Assembly (NCBI GenBank): GCA_009774145.1
Contig: VSND01000062.1
Location: 1-26,717, forward strand
DNA length: 26,717 nucleotides
Direction: 5' to 3'
Source: Lachnospiraceae bacterium
GTDB lineage: Bacteria; Bacillota; Clostridia; Lachnospirales; Lachnospiraceae
This document shows, piece by piece, positions 1 to 8,537 of the stretch. The notes under the pieces were generated by a model. That model was given only the letters and a program-made list of their open reading frames with translations. It was not told the origin of the DNA and did not search any database. The translations under genes were made by a program, and so were the position numbers. Each line of letters opens with the position of its first letter. The first letter of the stretch is position 1.

Positions 1-3000
1 TAAGTTTCCGTCTCCTGCCCGGTTTCTTTTTTCAGACGGTTTCCTGCCGGATCGTAAGCATACCTCACTCCTTTCCCGTCCTGTATGGATCCGGTCAGGC
101 GGTTCATCCGGTCATAGGTGTAGGTGTTCTGATACGGTTCTCCGCTCTTTTCCGTGCAGTTCCCGTTCCCGTCATAAGCGTAACGGAGATTCAGCAGTAC
201 CTTTCCCTGTGCCGTCATGGTCACAAGGCCGGCAGGACTTCCGTCTTCCTGATAATGATATTCCGTCTGCAGGCCGTTTCCGTAACGCAGCGTCTGAAGG
301 GGGCCGTTTTTGTGATAGTGGTACGAAGCCAGTACATGCTCCGGCCCTTCCGTTATCTGCGTCAGACGGTCCAGTGCGTCATACCTGTAGTGAATCGTTC
401 TTCCCGTGCGATCGGTCAGGCCGGACAGGTTGCGGTTGCGGTCGTAGGCATATTCCAGAAGGGGGATTCCGTCTGCGGATTTGCTTTCCAGCAGGCCGTT
501 TTCCGTATAGGTATACTGGTAGGTGATCCCTCCGCCTGACGCTTCCCGGAGCCTTCCGTCCGACCAGTACCGGTACTGACTGACCACCGGGTGTTTTCCG
601 TTCCGGTCTTCGCACCGGCGGTAGAACAGATTGCCGTCCATGTTGTAATGGGTATGCTCCGTGTTCCCGTTGCGGTCGACATGCGTCTCCTGACGGCCTT
701 CTTCGTCGCAGTAGAAATACTCGCTGTGTCCTTCCGGATCCCGGATCTCCCATACCTGCCCGAAGCTGTTGTAGCGGTAAGTAATGGTGTTTCCGTTCGC
801 GTCTGTGGCGCCGGTGATGTTGCCGGCGCAGTCGTAGGTATAGTGTTCCACGCCGCCTTCCGGCGTATGGATCTCCAGGATCCTCCCCCAGCCGTCCAGA
901 ACGAAATCCGTCCGGTTCCCATTCCCGTCTGTTGCCCCGGTCACGTTCCCCCAGGCGTCATAGTCCAGTCTCTGGACCGCCCGACGCTTTTGGGCATTGT
1001 GGCGTCCCCGGTATACGGCAAGCAGGTCTCCGGACAGGCTGTGTTCGTATTCGGTATGGACGGACTGTGCATCCAGCTGTGACCGGATATTCCCGGAGCG
1101 GTCGTAGGCCTGCTCCTGCAGGACGGTCCCGTCCGGACCGGTGATCCGGGTTACGCGGTCACGGCAGTCATAGGTATAGCGGAATCCTGCCCCGTCATCC
1201 CGCACAGCATCATACTGCTGCGGGCGCACTGCTTTTGCGATCCGGTCGTTCCGGTCGTAGAACAGGCGGGTGACAGCCCCGCTTTCATCGGTCAGGCGGA
1301 TCAGGCGGTCTTTTCCGTCATAGTCAAACTGCCGTTCGGTGGGCCTGTCCAGACTGCAGTCCCGGCGGACCAGAAGGTTTCCGGCCGGATCATATTCGTA
1401 CTGAATCGTTCGATGAATGCCTCCGGCTTTATCCTCTTCTTTTTCTTCCGTTATACGATCCAGTATGTCATACTGCCATGTTCTCTCATACCCTTTGGGG
1501 CTGATCATGTGTATACAGTTGCCGGCAGGATCATACTCATACCGGGTGACGGACCAGACCATGCGGGAGCTGCTGCCGGGCTTCCGGAACCGTTCTTCGA
1601 TCCCTTCGCTCCGCCGGATCAGGTTCCCCACGGCGTCATATTCGTACCGGATGACCCGCTCCACGTGTTCGCTGATCCGGAAGCTTTCGTACGTCTTCTG
1701 ATTCAGACTGTTATAGCGGTATTCTGCTCTGGCGCCAGATGGATCTTCCACCATGGTCAGACGGTTTCGGGCGTCGTAGGTGAAGCGGAGTTCGTGGGTC
1801 CGCACGGGAATCTGTCCTGCGCGGACTTTGTCCAGTCCTCTTTTTTCCCTGATTTTGTTGGACTCGGAGTCGTATTCGTACAGCGTGACCCGGTACAGGA
1901 CCTCTCCGCCGTCCGACATTTCGACAGGCTCCCACATCCCGGTGCGGTTTCCGGTGAGGTCGTACGTATAGAGGGTCGCATGTCCGGCGCTGTCGGTCTC
2001 TTCTTCCAGACGGCCGGATGCATTGTAACGGAAAGTATGCTGAACCTGTCCATCCTCGTCCGTCACCTGCACAAGCCGGTTCATGCTGTCGTAGACGTAG
2101 GTGATGCCGATACCGTCGTCGGTCTCTGCCATGTAGTTCTCCGGCCTGACTTTTTTGATCAGGTTCCCGTTTCCGTCATAAAAACAGCGTTCTACGGAAC
2201 CGTCTGCGTAGATTGTCCGGATCCTGCGGCTGTCGGTGTCGTACTGATAACGGATCTCCCTTCCGTCCGGCATCTGTTCGCAGAGGATGTCGCCTGCCAC
2301 ATTCCGTTCTTTTTTCCAGATGTTTCCCATGGGGTCTCTGGTCTCGATCAGCCGGTCGAAGAAATCGTACCGGTACGTCCAGCAGGGGCCGTCCATTCCC
2401 TGTGCGGGCGGAAACAGAGCGGTGAGATTCCCCATCTTATCATAAGTCCTGTACTGTTCGTTGTCGTTTCCGTCCCTTACGCAGGTGGGATAGTTCTGAC
2501 GGTTATAGCGTATCTCTGCGGTTCCCATATCCGTCCGGATGCAGGTCCTGCGCCCGAGGACGTCGTATTCGTAGACGGTCTGTCCTCCCAGTGCGTCTTC
2601 CACACAGGAGGGTGCCGGCAGGAGATGTCCGTCCAGGCTGTCATAATGGTAACGGGTGACATGGCCCAGGCTGTCGGTCATGCTTATGGTACGCCCGTAA
2701 GGATCTCTCTGATATTGTCTCTGTTTCCACGCTCCTTCCCTGATCTTCTCCGACTCTTCGATGACAAAGCCGTGTTCATCATAAGCGTAATGGAACTCTT
2801 CCCCGGTGTCGGCTCTTTTTTCCAGCAGTTCTGCTCCGCCGCCGTAACGGTATTCCCATGTCTGTCCGGAAGGCAGGATCTCCTTCAGGAGCCTTCCCAG
2901 ACCATCGTACAGCCGTCTGGTAATATTTCCGTTCCGGTCCTTTTCGCAGATCCGGTTGGTCCACTGGTCATAGCCTGTCTCTTCCCGGGTTCCGTCATCA

Positions 3001-3490
3001 TGGTATGTATGGGTCACCAGATGGTCTTTGTTGTACCGATAGCGTTCGGTCCTTCCCAGTCCTTCGATATGGACGGTATTCTCCCGCTTTTCAGGATCAC
3101 AGGTCAGGATGCTCTTTGTGCCGTCCGGATAATGCTGCGCAACTACCCGCCCGCCGTCATCATACTCATTCCGTACATAGGCATGTCCGTTCTGGTCAAC
3201 GACCTGCGTGATATGCCCTTTTTCGTCATAATGATAAGTGGTCACGCCCTCATCCACATGACTGACTGCGGTCAAACGGTTATTTTCATATCGGTAGCGA
3301 AGGACCCTGCCCGCTTCATCCCTGATCTCTGCGATCCGGTCTCCTTCATACTGAAAATCAAGCACATAACCGGACGAGGTCTCGACCTGGCTGATCTGCG
3401 TCTCCTGATACCGGACGGTCAGTTTCGTCAGACCCTTTCCCCGGACGGAGAGCAGGCGCCCCATACTGTCATAATCATACCGCTTATGCT
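1..3490 (-). repeat. RHS/YD tandem repeat region within the VgrG-RHS gene
   Basis: In the minus-strand reading frame, degenerate 20-25 residue units carrying Y-x-YD-x-x-G and GN-x-x-x-x motifs recur continuously, for example RYAYDPAGNRL at the left edge and YDYDSMGRLLSV near 3485. DNA identity between units is modest, so these are protein-level repeats rather than simple DNA repeats. This part looks more GC-rich than the genes at 9969-13389. Confidence 0.9.
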
Positions 3491-6155
3491 CCGGAATGTA
3501 AAGCAGAACAAAACCCTCTCCCATATCTGCTTCCTGCAGCTGATACCGGGAATCGCCCTGCCTGCGGCTGATCCACTTTCCCTCTTCCAGACGGAAGCGT
3601 TCTGCGTGGCCGTCCATACAGATCACATCAATCAGCCCTTCTTCCTCCCGGATAAAGAGCCGGCTCTCCAGCCCCAGCATCCAGTTCTTTCCAAGAGCGC
3701 CTGCGCAGGGGATAACAGAATTATAGATCCGCTGCAGCTGAAAATGCTCATCCATCAGGTCGGGAAGAAGAAGGTCCGTAGCCGTCAGGCAGAATCCGCC
3801 CGTCGCCATATTGACCGGGTCGATGGAGAAGGCGATGTTGGAGGCCAGGGAAGTCAGAAGCGACATCTTCAGGTCGAACTCCCGGTCAAACACGACGCTG
3901 CTTCCTTTGTCCACCGCAACGTCGATGAACGTTTCTCCTCCAATGATCAGCGCCGGTGCAAATTTCCCGGATTTCTCCAGAAGTCCTGTCACCAGTTTCG
4001 ATTTGCTTCCGACCGCAGCAACAGCAGTCCCGAGGGCAAACCCGATCCCTGCGACAGCGCCGGATACGCCAAAGGTGGCGCCGTATTCCTGCCAGCTGGC
4101 ATCCACATAACCGTCTGAGACATCCTGAAGGTACATGGTGCCCGCAGCCATGCTGCCTGCCGTCAGGACCTGGCCAGCCGCAAGGATTCCATATGACTTC
4201 AATCCTGTGACTCCCAGACCTTTCAGCAGAACCGGCAGCACTTTGGCAAGGGGAGAGAGAAGCGCGCCCAGTCCGATCATAACGCTTCCGTACATGACCG
4301 TTTCATACAGTTCCTGGTTTCCGCCGAGGACTCCGTCACGGACAAAGTTAAAAGACTGTGAGAAGTCTCCGGATTCCATTTTGGCCAGATCATGTCTTCC
4401 TTCCCACTCCAGAGCAGTTCCGCATAAACCTGCAACTACTCCGCCGCCAAGGGCAACCAGAGCCACTCCGCCCGACAACACGGTAGCTGCCCCGATTACA
4501 CATATGGCTCCAAGTCCTGCCACAATCTTGCCAACCCTGATCTTTCCCGCGGACTCCTTCTCCCGCACTGCAAAGACTTCTGCGTTATGAGCATCTCTCT
4601 GAGCGGCATCCTCTGCTTTCATTTCCGCATCCGAATACCGGATTCCCGGAGGATCCAGCTGCTCCGGTTCATAGAAGAGCGTTCCGGAAGCGATCAGCCA
4701 GATATCCGCATTCTCATCGATCAGGATTCCCCGGTCTTCCTTCATCGTCACTTCTTCATCCGTAACTTCCAGAATTCCCAGCCCAACCGCACCAGTCTCT
4801 GACTGGATTACCGTATCTCTGGGAATGATCTCCTTTACTTCTTTCCCGATCCGAATCATGCCTTTCCCTACATTCAGCTCTGTCTGAGCCGAGAAGACGA
4901 TATCCGCCGCTTCCATGTTCACTGTTCCGTCCTTTGATACAGTAAAACAGGAAGCGTCAGATACCGATGAGAAGCTGATCCCGGTACCGGTAAACTGCAT
5001 GGCCTTTCCGTCTGAAGTAGAAAAAGACTTGTCTTCTACTGCACCACTGGCTGAAACAGAAGCTGCTGCCGCTGCTCCTCCCGGCCGCATGGCCTGTACG
5101 GCAATCCCGGTAGTCTCATACTGGTTCTGAAAATAGATATGAACCGTGCTTCCCGGCTCCGGAAGGCAGTACCAGCTGGTCGTCTCGATGGCATAAGTAA
5201 AATAATGATTATTTCCGGACTTATATTCTGGATCGATGGCGAAATGGACACGGAGACGGTTACCATTCCGTTCTTTGATGACAGCAGGAAGACTGATGCC
5301 TGAGATTTTCCGGTTTCCATAATATCTGGCTTTTACTCCCTGACATCTTTCCAGACCATAATAATACAGGATCTCCGCTCCCTCCACCTGCATGATCGCA
5401 TGGGTGATCTGGCAGGACACATATTTCCATATGACAGTCTCTCCCAGTTTATATGCATTCCTGCTGGAAACCAGCCAGTCCAGATTATCCTGCTGCATTA
5501 TGCCCTGTGCCACATTCTCTGCGTATTGCTGATACTTTTCCATGTTCTGCGAGATCCGATAACAGTTGGAATCCACCTGACTGCCTCGATTCAGTTCCGG
5601 GATCCCAAAGTAAATCTGTCCGGCTTCCCCCGCAGGCTCTTCCAGAAGAAAAGTTTCAAAATGAGAAGCCAGCCTGCACAGGAATTCCCAGTCCGTTTCC
5701 TCATACTGCAGGAGAAAGCCCGGAATCCTGACTTTCGTATTCACGGAACTGATCCATGAAGCGCCTGCATATGCAGACAACACCTGTTGGATGACATCCT
5801 CATAAGTGGCGTCTGTATTCTGGAATGTCCTGCTGCGCCGGATAATATCCCATTCCTGCGTCATGGATGCAGCTGTCAGCTTCAAAACCGGCTGCCCTTT
5901 TTCATAAGTAAAAGACACTTCCTGAATGCGCCCTGTAAAAAACGGCGCTTTCTCTCTGCATTCTTCTATGTGCCCTGCCTGTATCTTTTCCCCTTCTGCC
6001 GGCTGATTCAGTACATCATTCTGTTTGTCATCTTCACATATGGCTGTAATCCGCAGGCAGGCATGGCAGTTCATGCCTTCTGTCATCCTGACGTCCGTGA
6101 TCTGAATGACTGCATATGGAAGTTCTATCCATATAGACTGGTATGTCTTTCTCAT
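1..6155 (-). CDS. VgrG-RHS fusion protein, giant spike-linked toxin carrier (partial, C-terminus off the left edge)
   Basis: The frame is open from the ATG at 6155 to the window edge, at least 2051 codons. AGGAGG lies 4 bases before the ATG. Residues 1 to about 370 are VgrG/gpD-like: YEETDWEF and RLASHF near residue 151-166 match the neighbouring VgrG at 9968-8538, followed by an OB-fold-like part and repetitive beta strands to about 480. Roughly 535-700 holds several glycine- and alanine-rich hydrophobic stretches, possibly membrane-inserting. Around 778 the motif DPVNMATGGF opens a DUF6531-type RHS entry domain, followed from about residue 890 by dozens of YD repeats (YxYDxxGxL) to the edge. 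RHS shells encapsulate a C-terminal toxin; that toxin, and any immunity gene, are not visible here. By inference this is the effector loaded on the injection apparatus, capped by the PAAR-like protein encoded just upstream. Confidence 0.93.
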   Translation of the reverse strand, partial: MRKTYQSIWIELPYAVIQITDVRMTEGMNCHACLRITAICEDDKQNDVLNQPAEGEKIQAGHIEECREKAPFFTGRIQEVSFTYEKGQPVLKLTAASMTQEWDIIRRSRTFQNTDATYEDVIQQVLSAYAGASWISSVNTKVRIPGFLLQYEETDWEFLCRLASHFETFLLEEPAGEAGQIYFGIPELNRGSQVDSNCYRISQNMEKYQQYAENVAQGIMQQDNLDWLVSSRNAYKLGETVIWKYVSCQITHAIMQVEGAEILYYYGLERCQGVKARYYGNRKISGISLPAVIKERNGNRLRVHFAIDPEYKSGNNHYFTYAIETTSWYCLPEPGSTVHIYFQNQYETTGIAVQAMRPGGAAAAASVSASGAVEDKSFSTSDGKAMQFTGTGISFSSVSDASCFTVSKDGTVNMEAADIVFSAQTELNVGKGMIRIGKEVKEIIPRDTVIQSETGAVGLGILEVTDEEVTMKEDRGILIDENADIWLIASGTLFYEPEQLDPPGIRYSDAEMKAEDAAQRDAHNAEVFAVREKESAGKIRVGKIVAGLGAICVIGAATVLSGGVALVALGGGVVAGLCGTALEWEGRHDLAKMESGDFSQSFNFVRDGVLGGNQELYETVMYGSVMIGLGALLSPLAKVLPVLLKGLGVTGLKSYGILAAGQVLTAGSMAAGTMYLQDVSDGYVDASWQEYGATFGVSGAVAGIGFALGTAVAAVGSKSKLVTGLLEKSGKFAPALIIGGETFIDVAVDKGSSVVFDREFDLKMSLLTSLASNIAFSIDPVNMATGGFCLTATDLLLPDLMDEHFQLQRIYNSVIPCAGALGKNWMLGLESRLFIREEEGLIDVICMDGHAERFRLEEGKWISRRQGDSRYQLQEADMGEGFVLLYIPEHKRYDYDSMGRLLSVRGKGLTKLTVRYQETQISQVETSSGYVLDFQYEGDRIAEIRDEAGRVLRYRYENNRLTAVSHVDEGVTTYHYDEKGHITQVVDQNGHAYVRNEYDDGGRVVAQHYPDGTKSILTCDPEKRENTVHIEGLGRTERYRYNKDHLVTHTYHDDGTREETGYDQWTNRICEKDRNGNITRRLYDGLGRLLKEILPSGQTWEYRYGGGAELLEKRADTGEEFHYAYDEHGFVIEESEKIREGAWKQRQYQRDPYGRTISMTDSLGHVTRYHYDSLDGHLLPAPSCVEDALGGQTVYEYDVLGRRTCIRTDMGTAEIRYNRQNYPTCVRDGNDNEQYRTYDKMGNLTALFPPAQGMDGPCWTYRYDFFDRLIETRDPMGNIWKKERNVAGDILCEQMPDGREIRYQYDTDSRRIRTIYADGSVERCFYDGNGNLIKKVRPENYMAETDDGIGITYVYDSMNRLVQVTDEDGQVQHTFRYNASGRLEEETDSAGHATLYTYDLTGNRTGMWEPVEMSDGGEVLYRVTLYEYDSESNKIREKRGLDKVRAGQIPVRTHELRFTYDARNRLTMVEDPSGARAEYRYNSLNQKTYESFRISEHVERVIRYEYDAVGNLIRRSEGIEERFRKPGSSSRMVWSVTRYEYDPAGNCIHMISPKGYERTWQYDILDRITEEKEEDKAGGIHRTIQYEYDPAGNLLVRRDCSLDRPTERQFDYDGKDRLIRLTDESGAVTRLFYDRNDRIAKAVRPQQYDAVRDDGAGFRYTYDCRDRVTRITGPDGTVLQEQAYDRSGNIRSQLDAQSVHTEYEHSLSGDLLAVYRGRHNAQKRRAVQRLDYDAWGNVTGATDGNGNRTDFVLDGWGRILEIHTPEGGVEHYTYDCAGNITGATDANGNTITYRYNSFGQVWEIRDPEGHSEYFYCDEEGRQETHVDRNGNTEHTHYNMDGNLFYRRCEDRNGKHPVVSQYRYWSDGRLREASGGGITYQYTYTENGLLESKSADGIPLLEYAYDRNRNLSGLTDRTGRTIHYRYDALDRLTQITEGPEHVLASYHYHKNGPLQTLRYGNGLQTEYHYQEDGSPAGLVTMTAQGKVLLNLRYAYDGNGNCTEKSGEPYQNTYTYDRMNRLTGSIQDGKGVRYAYDPAGNRLKKETGQETET

Positions 6156-6165
6156 ACTGCCTCCT

Positions 6166-6969
6166 TTATTCGTTCTGCCCGTTATCAATAATACGGATGA
6201 CGCCTCCATATCTGCATACAATCGTATCCGGCTGGATCAACGTCGCTTCGCCTCTGAGCTGACTCTTTTCATTGCCTTCCTCCCAGACTGCCTCTTCTGA
6301 AAAGCATGGTTCACATTCGCAGATACAGAGTTCCTGCAATTCTCTGCTGGCAGAGTCAACGGTTTTGGGCGGACCTGTAAAAAAGGACTTAACCTTTCCC
6401 CAGAAGGTCTGCGATTTTTCCTGATTATATTTGTTTGTTGCATCAACTGCCGCCTGTTCCATCCTGGGATTATCCGCACTGAAGCAGTTACCAAAACACA
6501 TAATGTTTGTCAGCGATTTCCTGTCATCAATGGTCATCTGTGGTTTCTTTTCCAGCAACAGCCCATGATCCAGCGGCACCACCAGACGGGCCTCCCTGGA
6601 ACCCATGGAGCACAGTATTTTGGCTCCATGCACCACATAACACGGTGTTTCAGCTGCAGCTTCCGCAGCTACCTGATCTGCGATCTGCATGGCAAGAACC
6701 ACATCCGTATTTGCTCTTGAGCTTTGTCTGGGGTCGATCTCTTCCTCCTGGTGCTTCTCGGCTTCTTCTGTCTGTTTCCCCTTCTTTTTCTTGTCCTGGT
6801 CTTCTTCCTCTTCTTCTCCGAATATCTCCTCCAGTTTTTTCTTCTGTTCTTCCCCTTCCAGACTTTCTATCTCCTGAGCCGTTCCGAGAAAATCCTGAAG
6901 GTCTTCTCTGGTATCCTCTACGACTGTGATCTCTGCTCCCTCCACTATTTCCGTTCTGGTTCTGGCCAT
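6166..6969 (-). CDS. DUF4280 PAAR-like spike-tip protein
   Basis: 267 residues; GGGGAGGG precedes the ATG by 7 bases. Residues 33-78 form a highly charged Glu/Lys low-complexity stretch. The domain after about residue 108 fits DUF4280: it begins VVHGAKILCSMG, has CFGNC at 158-162, a Cys cluster at 215-222 and ends CRYGGVIRI plus GQ. The Cys pattern suggests metal binding. DUF4280 proteins are PAAR-like and are thought to sharpen the tip of the spike and to dock RHS toxins. The gene lies 11 bases upstream of the VgrG-RHS start, and its stop codon sits just before that gene's ribosome binding site, so the two are surely translated together. The charged N-terminal extension is not part of the usual domain; its role is unknown. 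Confidence 0.85.
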   Translation of the reverse strand: MARTRTEIVEGAEITVVEDTREDLQDFLGTAQEIESLEGEEQKKKLEEIFGEEEEEDQDKKKKGKQTEEAEKHQEEEIDPRQSSRANTDVVLAMQIADQVAAEAAAETPCYVVHGAKILCSMGSREARLVVPLDHGLLLEKKPQMTIDDRKSLTNIMCFGNCFSADNPRMEQAAVDATNKYNQEKSQTFWGKVKSFFTGPPKTVDSASRELQELCICECEPCFSEEAVWEEGNEKSQLRGEATLIQPDTIVCRYGGVIRIIDNGQNE

Positions 6970-6987
6970 CTTTCATCCCTCCCCTGT

Positions 6988-7503
6988 TCAAACCGATTCT
7001 ACAGACCTTAATACAACTCCCTGGAATTCCCGGCGCAGGATGCTTTCAGAAACTTCCAGATTCACAAACACTTTGGGGGTCAGTATTCCTTTTACTTTAA
7101 AAACACGCCTCCGTCCAATCCGTTCTCTGTTCAATACAATCCGTTTGTCCCAGCCATTGGAATATTTTTCTGAACATGCATCCAGACAATCCAGCTTTTC
7201 AGTCAGCAGGAGCCAGTACTTCTTTTGTATTTCTCCATTTGCCTGATTCAATGTAACTCTGCGGTACCGAACCTCGGGGTCATAGGCATATAACAGCTTC
7301 TTCAGGGCATCTGAAACCATGAAAACCGGCGCGTCCACCACATCCGGATAGATACTGTCTTCGTCTCCCAATGTAAATAACACCGTCATATCCTGAATCT
7401 GTTCAAACTCCTCCGGCTCAAACTCCCCGCGCATGGCAGTCTCCACATCGCGGAAACGAAACCGGTTCTGAATCCGTGTGTCCTGCTCCAACTCAAAATA
7501 CAT
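6988..7503 (-). CDS. Imm11-like (DUF1629-type) protein
   Basis: 171 residues. The start ATG overlaps the end of the pentapeptide gene by 11 bases; GGAGG lies 9 bases upstream. The central pattern YPDVVDAPVFMVSD, then a run to LLLTEKLDCLDACSEKY, a strand ending RVFKVKG and a C-terminal helix with GVVLRSVE resembles my recollection of the Imm11/DUF1629 family, where a 'vS..l...l' block precedes 'lDclD...S'. Members occur in polymorphic toxin and RHS loci and are often regarded as immunity proteins. Here the gene lies before the PAAR and RHS genes rather than after the toxin, so it could instead be an adaptor or loading factor. No signal peptide or membrane segment is visible, so it should be cytosolic. 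Confidence 0.6.
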   Translation of the reverse strand: MYFELEQDTRIQNRFRFRDVETAMRGEFEPEEFEQIQDMTVLFTLGDEDSIYPDVVDAPVFMVSDALKKLLYAYDPEVRYRRVTLNQANGEIQKKYWLLLTEKLDCLDACSEKYSNGWDKRIVLNRERIGRRRVFKVKGILTPKVFVNLEVSESILRREFQGVVLRSVESV

Positions 7504-8527
7504 AGGGTTCTTCCTCCATCCGAATCTTCTGAAGCTGACCTGCGTTCAGTCCTTTGCAGGATAAACCGTCTCTTGAAAATACGGCATTGTCCATCATGGA
7601 ACCGGTAAATGCAACGCCTTGAAGTTCTGTTCCTGTAAAATCTGCATTGGAAAGATTACACTGCAGAAATGTCACCTGTTCAAACCGAACTCCCCGGAAA
7701 TCGCTGCCGCTCAGATCACAGCCGGCAAAAGCAACCTGCCTCAAATCAGATCTGCGGAATCCGGCTCCGTGCATCAGGCAGTTTTTCCACTGACAGCGTT
7801 CCATCCTGCACTGCCGCAGCACTGCAAACAGAAGATTCTTTTTCTCCGTATCCAAATCAGTAAAATGTGCCGTCTCCCAGTTCTGGTATACATATCGGGA
7901 ATCCCACTGCTCTACTGTATTTGGCTCATTATATGTCAGGAACTGCTTCTGTTCTTTTTTCCCGGTATCTTTTAGAAATATGGTCTCGCTGGCTTCTTCA
8001 AACCCTCCCCATTTCACCGTCAGACGCTGTCCGGCCTGAAGTCCCTCTTCCGACAGCCAGAGATCAAGATCGCGGAACAGGAACCGGCAGCGTTCCGCCC
8101 GCTTTTTATAAACATTCATCGCTGTTTCCCGAATGATCCGATCCGCATCATACTTCTGGACTTTCCCCTGATATCTTCTCAGCGCCTGATAGAGCGCTGT
8201 TCTGGCAGCTTTCAGCGGCATAAACAGATCACTGATATCTATTTTCTGCATCCGGGGCGCCGGATCCAGAAAGTAAGCTTCATTGTGAAAAGACAACAGC
8301 ATCTCATAGAGAGCTTCGTCCATCCGCGAACGCAGAAGCGACATCTGAAGATATCGTATTTTTCCTTTCTCCTCATGATCAGAATACAACTGACGAAGCG
8401 TCTGCTGCATCGCCTGCATGAACCATTTCTCTTTTTCCGCAAAGCCGGATTCCAGCCGTTCTGAAACATTCTGCAGGTAATCTTTCACATCCTCCTGATA
8501 CTTCTGTATCGCTTCTTCCCGATTCAT
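7493..8527 (-). CDS. Pentapeptide-repeat protein of the injection locus
   Basis: 344 residues; GGAGG lies 4 bases before the ATG, and the start is 11 bases after the VgrG stop. Residues 1 to about 210 are helical and charged with no domain I recognise. About residues 225-325 contain pentapeptide repeats of the A(D/N)LxX type, e.g. SDLRQVAFAGCDLSGSDFRG, then CNLSNADFTG, forming a short right-handed beta helix. Pentapeptide-repeat proteins are encoded next to T6SS spike genes in other bacteria and may help load effectors. The position, between VgrG and the Imm11-like and PAAR genes, fits an adaptor or chaperone for the RHS toxin, but this is inference from context. Confidence 0.75.
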   Translation of the reverse strand: MNREEAIQKYQEDVKDYLQNVSERLESGFAEKEKWFMQAMQQTLRQLYSDHEEKGKIRYLQMSLLRSRMDEALYEMLLSFHNEAYFLDPAPRMQKIDISDLFMPLKAARTALYQALRRYQGKVQKYDADRIIRETAMNVYKKRAERCRFLFRDLDLWLSEEGLQAGQRLTVKWGGFEEASETIFLKDTGKKEQKQFLTYNEPNTVEQWDSRYVYQNWETAHFTDLDTEKKNLLFAVLRQCRMERCQWKNCLMHGAGFRRSDLRQVAFAGCDLSGSDFRGVRFEQVTFLQCNLSNADFTGTELQGVAFTGSMMDNAVFSRDGLSCKGLNAGQLQKIRMEEEPYVF

Positions 8528-8537
8528 ACACCCTCCG

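Noticed and set aside
1..3400. Regularly recurring short DNA motifs that might suggest a CRISPR array or satellite
   Set aside because: The units vary in length and sequence and translate into RHS YD repeats; there are no constant repeats with unique spacers.
1413..4118. A 901-codon open frame on the plus strand
   Set aside because: It lies entirely opposite the VgrG-RHS frame, which has clear motifs throughout. The plus-strand translation has no recognisable domain and no ribosome site.
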